A stretch of DNA of 8,020 nt, taken from the NCBI GenBank assembly GCA_902489145.1, contig CABTYV010000050.1:1-8020 (forward strand), read 5' to 3'. This document shows positions 1 through 5,575 of the stretch, piece by piece. A program made the translations under genes and the position numbers. The notes beneath the pieces were generated by a model. The model was given only the letters and a program-made list of their open reading frames with translations. It made no database searches and was not told the DNA's origin. This DNA comes from an uncultured Tissierellia bacterium (GTDB taxonomy: Bacteria; Bacillota; Clostridia; Tissierellales; Peptoniphilaceae). Position 1 is the stretch's first letter. Each line of letters starts with the position of its first letter.

Positions 1-2
1 AT

Positions 3-488
3 CTTCCACATCCTTTAGAAACAAGATTTCATGCCGTTAAAACGTATCGTTTCGGATATTCTGTCAACTTTGCTATTCGCCGCTACAAGATCTCAAAAGC
101 CTCACTCATGCGATGGAATCACCGCTTTGACGGCAGTCGGGAGTCACTAATGGACCGTTCCCACCGACCGAAAAGTCCGCATCCTACTGCCCATACGGAA
201 GAAGAAACCCTATATTCCGAAGCCTTACGATACCCCAGAAGCCCTTAGAGTGAAGTGGCAACTCGATGTAAAATATGTTCCAAAAGCTTGTTACGTGGGA
301 AAAATGCCGGATCGATTCTTTCAATACACCGTCATCGATGAATCCAGCCGAGAACGCTTCATTTACCCTTTCCGTGAACAGTCTTCCTATTCCACCGTCC
401 AATTTGTAAAAATGGCCATCCGTCATTTCGGCTACCAACCCCAAACCATTCAAACCGACAACCTATGCAGACGCTACAATGGCTAACG
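3..488 (+). pseudogene. Decayed DDE transposase (rve / IS481-like), internally deleted and frameshifted
   Basis: Two reading frames give pieces of one transposase. Frame 3 (3-248) carries an N-terminal helix-turn-helix-like part ending in SHRPKSPHPTAHTEEE. Frame 1 (about 184-486) resumes with KKKPYIPKPYDTPEAL and continues into the catalytic core, with VKWQLDVKYVPK (first catalytic Asp at 265-267) and IQTDN (second Asp at 457-459). The linker normally found between HTEEE and the KPY segment is missing, so a deletion with a frame change lies around 185-205. After TDN the text jumps to RRYNG and stops. In intact relatives a similar xYNG stretch comes much later, near the third acidic residue, so a second deletion removed the region in between and the frame is then lost. 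No catalytic Glu remains, so the element cannot transpose by itself. The left end lies outside the window and no terminal inverted repeat is recognised. Family assignment comes from motif memory: IS481-like is likely, but another rve-type family is possible. Confidence 0.8.
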
Positions 489-494
489 CCTATG

Positions 495-539
495 GAAAAA
501 AGAGCCTCATTACTGGCGGGCTGCCCGTCAGTAATGAGG
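495..539 (-). terminator. Intrinsic terminator of the walJ-ttcA-uppP operon
   Basis: The two arms CCTCATTACTG (505-515) and CAGTAATGAGG (529-539) are perfectly complementary. Pairing continues inward through GCGGGC/GCCCGT with one G-T wobble, giving a stem of about 16 bp with a very small loop. Read on the minus strand, the hairpin is followed by CTCTTTTTTCC (a run of six T at 495-500). That is the textbook form of a rho-independent terminator for transcription coming from uppP, whose stop codon lies 45 bases upstream. On the plus strand no T-run follows, so it should act on the minus strand only. Confidence 0.88.
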
Positions 540-584
540 ATAGCATACAGGGGATCTCAACCTACTTTTTTGGTCTCACATCAT

Positions 585-1472
585 TTACAAACCTACAATA
601 TAAAGAATGAGCAAGACCGAAAGTGCGATGCGGTAATAGCCAAAGGGAATAAAGCTTCGGCGTTTGATGTAGGTCATAAAGCGCTTGATCACCACATAGG
701 CAACCACAAAGGATAGGAAAAGGCCGATCAGGATCAGGAACCACTGATAGAAGCTAAAGCCGGCCAGGTTTTTGACCACCTTGAGGAGGGTGGCCCCCAC
801 CATGACGGGGATGGCCAGAAAGAAGGAAAACTCTGCGGCCGCCACCCGGGAGCAGCCCAAAAGAATGGCCCCTAGAATGGTGGCGGCGGAACGGGAGGTG
901 CCGGGCACCAGGGCTAAGCACTGAAAACAGCCGATCAGAAGCGCGGTCTTGAGGGGAATCTCCGATACGGACTCAAAACGCGCTTCGCCCCGACTCATTT
1001 GCCAGCGTTCCACCAGGATGATGAGCACGCCGTAGACCAAAAGAGTGGTGGCGACGACCGCCATACTCATCAGATGGGCATCAATAAAGTCGTCCAGGAG
1101 AAAGCCCACCAGACCACCCGGGATGCAGGCCACCAGGACCTTTCCCCAAAGGCGGAGGGTCTGCGGATCCCCGTGGGTTAGATTGTAATGGAGCTTGGTT
1201 TGGAGGTTAAAATCATCATAATGTCGTGGTTTTCGAGCTGGCCTTTTCGCCTTGGTCCAGGGATTGATCCTGTGCCAGTAGAGGACGACGACTGAAAAAA
1301 TGGCGCCCAGCTGAATAATCACCGAAAAAGCATTGGCAAAGCTGGCCGGCTCCAGGCGGATAAATTGATTGACCAGAACCAGATGGCCGGTGGATGAAAT
1401 CGGTAGAAACTCAGTGATCCCTTCGACCAGGGAAAGCACCAGTACCTTGAGAAAATCGCTTATAAAGCCCAT
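585..1472 (-). CDS. uppP: Undecaprenyl-diphosphatase UppP (BacA family)
   Basis: This integral membrane enzyme removes a phosphate from undecaprenyl pyrophosphate to regenerate the lipid carrier used for peptidoglycan and other wall polymers. Overproduction in other bacteria gives bacitracin resistance. The 295-residue product shows both family signatures: VEGITEFLPISSTGH (residues 16-30, with E17, E21, S27 and H30 matching the known active-site residues) and PGTSRSAAT (190-198, with R194). GCFQCLAL precedes the second motif, and AEFSFFLAIP and RRSFIPFGYYR follow it. Several long hydrophobic segments fit a multi-pass protein. It is somewhat longer than the usual 265-275 residues, with a hydrophilic basic loop at about 68-110. 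The start at 1472 is supported by GGAG seven bases upstream. It overlaps the end of the preceding ttcA-like gene by 13 bp, so translation is probably coupled. It is the last gene of the operon and has a terminator shortly after the stop. Confidence 0.96.
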   Translation of the reverse strand: MGFISDFLKVLVLSLVEGITEFLPISSTGHLVLVNQFIRLEPASFANAFSVIIQLGAIFSVVVLYWHRINPWTKAKRPARKPRHYDDFNLQTKLHYNLTHGDPQTLRLWGKVLVACIPGGLVGFLLDDFIDAHLMSMAVVATTLLVYGVLIILVERWQMSRGEARFESVSEIPLKTALLIGCFQCLALVPGTSRSAATILGAILLGCSRVAAAEFSFFLAIPVMVGATLLKVVKNLAGFSFYQWFLILIGLFLSFVVAYVVIKRFMTYIKRRSFIPFGYYRIALSVLLILYIVGL

Positions 1473-2455
1473 GTTTGATCTCCATAATGTTCGAGAAAGG
1501 AGTGGTGTTCGCCATGATTGAGATAGCCCAAAATAGCGTCAACTGCGACATTTTCGCCGGATCGAAAGATCGAGTCTTCGACCAGGGGATTTTCCTCCTT
1601 GAGAGTAGCAATCAGCTTTTTGACATACAGTCTTTTGGATCCTTCCTTGCGCTGGGTCACCGTGCAGGCGCAGTCGAGCGCTTGTAAGCCGACCTGGTCT
1701 CGCCAGGCAATGATGGAGGCTTCCCGGATGAGGTAGAGGGGGCGAATGAGCTCCATCCCTTCGAAATTCTTGGCCACGATTTTTGGCATCATGACTTTAT
1801 AATTGCCTGAAAATAGGACATTGAGCAGGGTTGTCTCGATCACATCATCAAAATGGTGGCCGAGGGCCAGCTTGTTGCAGCCCAGCTCCTTGGCCTTGGC
1901 ATAGAGAAAGCCGCGCCGCATGCGGGCACAGAGATAGCAAGGGGCCTTGGGATTTTCCTGGTCGGTCACCTGAAAAACGTCGGAGCGAAAAATGCGCGCC
2001 GGAATGCCCAGCCAGGCCAGGTTAAACTCCAAAAGGCGACGATTGATGGGGGCATAGCCCGGATCCATGGCAAAAAAAACAGGCTCAAAGGGGATGCGGG
2101 AATAACGATGGAGGAGCTGAAAGAGCTTGGCGCAAAGCAAGCTATCCTTGCCCCCCGAGATTGCCACCCCAACGCGGTCCCCAGCCTGGAGCAGCTGGTA
2201 GGTCTGAAGGGCCTTGGTAAATTTGGACATGGTCCGGATCCGGTAGGTCGTCTGAATGGCATGCTCGATCTCTTCCTTGCTCCGGAGTGCCTGGCCAAAG
2301 TGCTCCGCCATATCCGGATAGGCTGCCCGAACGGCCTCCTCATGAGTCTGGCCTGGTTGGGCCAGGATCTCTATTTTTTTTACATGACCTACGGGGAGCG
2401 TATTGGCCTGTGTGAGCAGGGCCTTGCTCATAGTTTCTTTGATCTGCTCTTGCAT
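1460..2455 (-). CDS. TtcA-family PP-loop tRNA sulfurtransferase (probable tRNA 2-thiocytidine synthesis)
   Basis: The protein belongs to the PP-loop ATP pyrophosphatases. Its family adenylates a tRNA cytidine and replaces oxygen with sulfur, using an iron-sulfur cluster. Of 331 residues, the core begins near residue 76 with MSKFTKALQTYQLL, followed by the ATP-binding loop SGGKDS (100-105). CYLC (C173, C176) and LGHHFDDVIETTLLN (198-212) come next, then RPLYLIRE (238-245) and DCACT (C262, C264), where one cysteine would complete the cluster ligands. The first 75 residues are an extension not needed for the core fold, and I do not recognise it. The start at 2455 has AGGAAGGA upstream but at a rather long spacing (about 13 bases). 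Internal ATGs at residues 9 and 76 have no better site. The gene follows walJ by 19 bp and overlaps uppP by 13 bp, so it sits inside an operon. Substrate position (C32) is inferred from the family and not shown by the sequence. Confidence 0.88.
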   Translation of the reverse strand: MQEQIKETMSKALLTQANTLPVGHVKKIEILAQPGQTHEEAVRAAYPDMAEHFGQALRSKEEIEHAIQTTYRIRTMSKFTKALQTYQLLQAGDRVGVAISGGKDSLLCAKLFQLLHRYSRIPFEPVFFAMDPGYAPINRRLLEFNLAWLGIPARIFRSDVFQVTDQENPKAPCYLCARMRRGFLYAKAKELGCNKLALGHHFDDVIETTLLNVLFSGNYKVMMPKIVAKNFEGMELIRPLYLIREASIIAWRDQVGLQALDCACTVTQRKEGSKRLYVKKLIATLKEENPLVEDSIFRSGENVAVDAILGYLNHGEHHSFLEHYGDQTWAL

Positions 2456-2474
2456 GGGTTCGTTTGAGTCCTTC

Positions 2475-3329
2475 CTACACGCGGGATGCGGAAAAAGAAA
2501 ATGGTTCCATCGGAACGCATGCCTCTTTTCGAATGTCCCGGCTACAGGGAAACAAAGGGGAGGGGGTGTGCCGTGGGGCGATGAGGAGCTGAAGATGGCG
2601 GTCCGGATCCAGGCCCGCTTCCATCAGATCGGCCCGGATGGTGGCATCACACAGCTCCGGGGTGTTGTTTTCGGCGGAAAGATGGGCCAAGAGGACCACC
2701 TCCCCCCGTCCCTCTAGTAGCTCCACCAAAATCGAAGCCGCCTGGTGGTTGGATAAGTGGCCCCGTGCCGATAAAATTCGGTCCTTAAGAAGAGGCGGAT
2801 AGGGGCCATTGAGCACCATCTCCACATCATGATTGGCTTCCAAATAGTAGATCGCAGACCCCCGGATGGCCGTAAGGATCCGCTCGTCCACCACACCGGT
2901 ATCCGTCAGAACGCTCACCTTTTCAGTCCCGCAACGAAAGGTATAGGCCAGGGGATCGATGGCATCGTGGTAAATTCCGATCGGTTGCACCTGCAGATCC
3001 CGAAAGGAAAAAGGCTGGTCTTTTACAATGATTCGCTGATTTTGATGGTCCACCCGGCCCAGCTTCTTGCTCATGGCCTGCCAGGTCCCCTCGCTTGCAA
3101 AAATCGGCAAATGGAAACGGCGGGAAAGCACCCCCACCCCCTGCACATGGTCCGCGTGCTCATGGGTGACGAAAATGCCATCCAGCCGCTTGGGATCCAG
3201 CCCGGCCTGGCTCATTAGGCTCTGGAGCTGGCGGGCGCTTTTCCCGGCATCCACTAAAATTCGACTCTGGTCTGACTCGATATAAACACAGTTCCCCGAG
3301 GAGCCAGAGGAAAGGGAGCATAGCTTCAT
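2475..3329 (-). CDS. walJ: MBL-fold metallo-hydrolase of the WalJ/YycJ type
   Basis: This is a predicted cytoplasmic metallo-beta-lactamase-fold hydrolase with two bound metals. It opens with the characteristic LCSLSSGSSGNCVYI (residues 3-17). The metal motif THEHADH is at 55-61, and further ligand-type positions are H121-D122, TDTG (142-145), EANHD (164-168), GHLSNHQA (190-197) and HLSAENN (216-222). This order is typical of YycJ/WalJ, which in many Firmicutes lies in the walRK regulon and is linked to wall metabolism and DNA-end processing. Here it is not next to walRK and instead leads an operon with the ttcA-like gene and uppP. The length of 284 is slightly above the usual 260-265, mostly from a C-terminal tail after residue 254. 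The start at 3329 has AGGAG about five bases upstream and a good promoter 28-56 bases away. The family call is firm, but orthology to walJ is less certain. Confidence 0.9.
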   Translation of the reverse strand: MKLCSLSSGSSGNCVYIESDQSRILVDAGKSARQLQSLMSQAGLDPKRLDGIFVTHEHADHVQGVGVLSRRFHLPIFASEGTWQAMSKKLGRVDHQNQRIIVKDQPFSFRDLQVQPIGIYHDAIDPLAYTFRCGTEKVSVLTDTGVVDERILTAIRGSAIYYLEANHDVEMVLNGPYPPLLKDRILSARGHLSNHQAASILVELLEGRGEVVLLAHLSAENNTPELCDATIRADLMEAGLDPDRHLQLLIAPRHTPSPLFPCSRDIRKEACVPMEPFSFSASRV

Positions 3330-3356
3330 AGGTTCTCCTCTCTGTCGTGTTTTTCT

Positions 3357-3385
3357 AGCATACTATGGATGAGACAGCCTTTCAA
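3357..3385 (-). promoter_or_regulatory. Sigma-A-type promoter of the walJ-ttcA-uppP operon
   Basis: On the minus strand TTGAAA (3380-3385) and TATGCT (3357-3362) are separated by exactly 17 bases. Transcription would start near 3350, leaving a leader of about 20 bases that contains the AGGAG ribosome site of walJ. The -10 box matches consensus at four of six positions and the -35 box at five of six. It lies in the short gap between the stop of the TcaA-like gene (3413) and walJ. I see no convincing terminator in that gap, so readthrough from the upstream unit may add to expression. Confidence 0.6.
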
Positions 3386-3412
3386 GAAAAAGCCCCCCGA
3401 TCGATCCAAAGA

Positions 3413-4972
3413 CTAGTCCCAGGGCAAGGCCTTATCCCAGCTGGTCTGCTTCCAGACGCCCCCCTCCAGTCGGAAGCTGATTTTCACCGTCTTTTCATCC
3501 GAGGAAAACACATTTTGAATGCGGCTCCAAAAGGATTGCTGCTTTTTGGATTGGTGAAAACGAATCCGAACCTTTACCTCGCTGTGCTCCGGCAGGGCCT
3601 GGGCCTGCAGCCCTTTGATCTCCAGACTCTTATACTGGTCCAGCCGACGGGTCAGCGCCTCATATTGGGCCTGCGCTTCTTTTTGTACGTCCTCATCCGT
3701 CACAAAAAGACCCGTGATTTTTTCAAATGCCTGTTTTTGAGCGGCCATCTGCAGGATCCTTTTGCAATTGGCCAGGGCCGTTTGGTTGAGCGCCTGAATA
3801 CTCTCCTTCGTAAGCGGGAGGGGTGGGCATTGAAAGCGGGGCGTTTTTTCACTCACCAGGACATTCGCCTCCAAGGGGACGTGGCCGGCGCCGGCGATTC
3901 GAATCTTGTGTACGCCAAAAAGAAGGCTCGGCACCTGGTAGACATCCTCTCCCCGCTTGGCCTGCTCTCGGTCAAAAAGGGCGGTCCCAAGCAAATGATC
4001 ATCGACCCAAACCGTAAGCTTTTCCGGCAGCCGGATCTCAAAATGAGGCACACTCAAGCTTTCCGGCCGGACCCGCCAGCGGTCGAAGAAGAAAAAATCG
4101 GGCGTATTTTTGCGTTCCAGGGTCAAGGGCAGCTTGTGGACCTCCTCCGACCCCTCCTTCAAATATTCGATCGTGACCTTTCGTCGTAAGGGGCCCTGAT
4201 TGCCCGTCACAGCAGAAACGAGAAAATTCTCATGTCGCACGGAGAAGGAGGTGGCCTCCCCCAGGCCAAAATAGCTTTGGAGCGCAGCCAGGCTTTGCTC
4301 CTCAATGGGCACGCTGGCGCCTTTTCGGTCCATGAGGCGGAGGGCCTCCTTGGGCTTGTTATTGGCCAGCGCCACAAAAAAATGCTCTGCGACTGCTTCA
4401 GGCTCAAAGCGTGGAGCAAGCAGGCGCTGCGAAAAAAAGACCAGGAGGATCAAAAGAATAAGGCCCACGAAAAGCATGATCTGATAGGCAGAAAGGCCCC
4501 GCCAATGACTTCTTGGTGGGGCGGGCGGCTGAGGCCAGGAGCCGGCCTGAGGAGACTGCTCTGCGGGGAGTCCCTCATAAAAATCCCGATCCGGCACATA
4601 TTGACGCACCGGATGGTGGATTTGAGGCTCCTTCGCCTGCTCATCCGGTGCTGGGTCCAAGCCCGCCTCAACCGGATCCAAGGCGACCGAATCCGCCGGA
4701 TCCAGATCGGAATCCTCCGGAAGAATCTCCGCCTCTAAAATGTCCTCTTCTGCTATTTTTGACCGCAGGTGCTGGGCGACCTCCTCCGTCGGTAAGGGCT
4801 CTGTCGCTTCCTCTCCCTCGTTTGGACGCTCGACTGCGGCCGGCTCCGGCTCCTGCGTTTTTCTTGCCTCCGCCGCTTCTTCACGCGCTTTCTCTGGCGT
4901 CAGGGGCGTTCCGCAGTTGCTGCAAAAGGACGTTTCGTCTGCTTGCCATTTTCCACATTTTGGACAGATCAT
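3413..4972 (-). CDS. Zinc-ribbon single-pass membrane protein, TcaA/YvbJ-like
   Basis: The 519-residue product has four clear parts. Residues 1-22 form a zinc ribbon with C3-x2-C6 and C17-x2-C20 (CPKCG, CSNCG). Residues 23-158 are an acidic, proline-rich, low-complexity linker with LDPxxx repeats. Residues 163-180 are one strongly hydrophobic membrane span. About 340 residues then lie outside the cell. The start of the outer part (PEAVAEHFFVALANNKPKEAL, about 191-211) resembles the membrane-adjacent domain of TcaA/YvbJ proteins. A beta-rich segment around 312-375 (KLTVWVDDHLLGT, FGVHKIRIAGAGHVPLE) looks like the PEGA-type or second TcaA domain, and the C-terminus (about 390-519) is a further helical then beta domain. 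TcaA relatives influence wall stress and glycopeptide response in staphylococci, but the role here is inferred. The start at 4972 has AGGAGG four bases from the ATG, and this site overlaps the stop codon region of the upstream small gene (8 bp gap), so the two are co-transcribed. Confidence 0.82.
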   Translation of the reverse strand: MICPKCGKWQADETSFCSNCGTPLTPEKAREEAAEARKTQEPEPAAVERPNEGEEATEPLPTEEVAQHLRSKIAEEDILEAEILPEDSDLDPADSVALDPVEAGLDPAPDEQAKEPQIHHPVRQYVPDRDFYEGLPAEQSPQAGSWPQPPAPPRSHWRGLSAYQIMLFVGLILLILLVFFSQRLLAPRFEPEAVAEHFFVALANNKPKEALRLMDRKGASVPIEEQSLAALQSYFGLGEATSFSVRHENFLVSAVTGNQGPLRRKVTIEYLKEGSEEVHKLPLTLERKNTPDFFFFDRWRVRPESLSVPHFEIRLPEKLTVWVDDHLLGTALFDREQAKRGEDVYQVPSLLFGVHKIRIAGAGHVPLEANVLVSEKTPRFQCPPLPLTKESIQALNQTALANCKRILQMAAQKQAFEKITGLFVTDEDVQKEAQAQYEALTRRLDQYKSLEIKGLQAQALPEHSEVKVRIRFHQSKKQQSFWSRIQNVFSSDEKTVKISFRLEGGVWKQTSWDKALPWD

Positions 4973-4980
4973 ACACCCTC

Positions 4981-5244
4981 CTATGCGCCTGATTCAGAGA
5001 CGGCTTGCCCGTCTCGAATGAGGGGAAAGCCTGCCCCCTCTGCTTTCTGCTCAGAAGCTGCTTCCTGCTGAACCGAAGGGTCACTTACCACCGGCACCTG
5101 CGCCGGTACCGGGGCGAGCGCCGGCACCTGGCTTTGCTGGTAAAGCAAAAAAACGCCAAGCACGATCACGAAAAAAAATCCACCGATCAAAATCAGCGTC
5201 GCCTTTTTGATCTTTTCTAAAAGTTCTTCATACATGAAGCGCAT
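4981..5244 (-). CDS. Small single-pass membrane protein of unknown function
   Basis: This 87-residue protein is not one I recognise. A short basic/acidic N-terminus (MRFMYEELLEKIKKAT) leads into one membrane span at about 16-34 (LILIGGFFFVIVLGVFLLY). An outer tail follows that is rich in Ala, Pro, Val and Gln (PALAPVPAQVPVV) and ends in a polar stretch. The positive charges before the span place the N-terminus in the cytoplasm. The first ATG (5244) has GAGGAAGGGG directly upstream at a good spacing, while a second ATG three codons later would be too far from it. Its stop is 8 bp from the TcaA-like gene, so the two form one transcription unit and may work together, for example as an accessory membrane subunit. 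That link rests only on gene position. The coding look is supported by the ribosome site, the tight spacing and the clean topology. Confidence 0.75.
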   Translation of the reverse strand: MRFMYEELLEKIKKATLILIGGFFFVIVLGVFLLYQQSQVPALAPVPAQVPVVSDPSVQQEAASEQKAEGAGFPLIRDGQAVSESGA

Positions 5245-5575
5245 CCCCCTTCCTCGTCAACCTGAAATAAACTATGATTTAGTATAAAAGATAATGAGCA
5301 AAATTTCTTGTTCTTTTCTTGTATTTCGAAAAAAAACCTCCATAATCCCTAATTTTGGCGAAAAAGCAATCTGAAACGCTCGATCGGCCCAGGGATCTCT
5401 TCCCTAAGGAGGGTATATTCAAAATTTCTTTACATCCTTTCGCTATAAAGAAGGAAATACGATATATCGGTGTAGCAGCGAAAAATCGGAAATCGTAAGC
5501 CAAAGAGAAAAAAGGCGGTCCATCGGATCGTGCCCAGCATAGAAGCGTTACGCATCACCCAGAAGGGAGTCTACC
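5245..5575. other. AT-rich divergent intergenic region
   Basis: This 331-base spacer separates the minus-strand small-protein/TcaA-like unit from the plus-strand 645-residue gene, so it must hold promoters for both directions. It is visibly richer in A and T than the flanking genes. On the plus strand, TTGTAT (5319-5324) and CATAAT (5341-5346) are 16 bases apart and could be a promoter with a long leader of about 220 bases. A TATAAA at 5444-5449 and a TTTACA at 5429-5434 are too close together to pair. A strong Shine-Dalgarno-like AAGGAGG at 5405-5411 has no usable start codon after it. No convincing gene, riboswitch or tRNA was found. Confidence 0.55.
5281..5309 (-). promoter_or_regulatory. 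Possible promoter of the small-protein/TcaA-like unit
   Basis: A TATACT hexamer on the minus strand (5281-5286) matches five of six -10 positions and lies about 37 bases before the start codon at 5244, within an AT-rich stretch. The matching -35 position (5304-5309, AAGAAA) is poor, so either an activator or another sigma factor would be needed, or the true promoter is elsewhere in the spacer. Confidence 0.35.

Noticed and set aside
1853..2467. A 204-codon plus-strand open frame opposite the TtcA-like gene
   Set aside because: The minus strand carries the unmistakable SGGKDS and CYLC motifs. The plus frame has no recognisable domain.
3386..3412. Possible terminator after the TcaA-like gene (G-run followed by CTTTTTCTT on the minus strand)
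   Set aside because: The T-rich stretch is present, but I find only about five pairs around a large loop, too weak to call a terminator.
3365..4189. A 274-codon plus-strand open frame opposite the TcaA-like gene
   Set aside because: It is antisense to a gene with a zinc ribbon, a membrane span, family resemblance and a strong ribosome site. It has no such support itself and reads like a codon-bias shadow.
4640..4720. Clustered GGATCC-like repeats suggesting a DNA repeat array
   Set aside because: They encode the LDPxxx repeats of the acidic linker and are irregular in spacing, so they reflect protein low complexity, not a CRISPR or DNA repeat.
4513..4992. A proline-rich 159-codon plus-strand frame
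   Set aside because: It mirrors the acidic, low-complexity linker of the TcaA-like protein and has no plausible ribosome site or fold.
5371..5400. TGAAAC resembling the -35 of an extracytoplasmic-function sigma promoter
   Set aside because: No CGTA-type -10 element follows at the expected 16-17 base spacing.
5279..5503. A 74-codon minus-strand open frame in the divergent spacer
   Set aside because: The sequence is AT-rich with no ribosome site or recognisable motif, and it would run through the likely promoter of the downstream unit.
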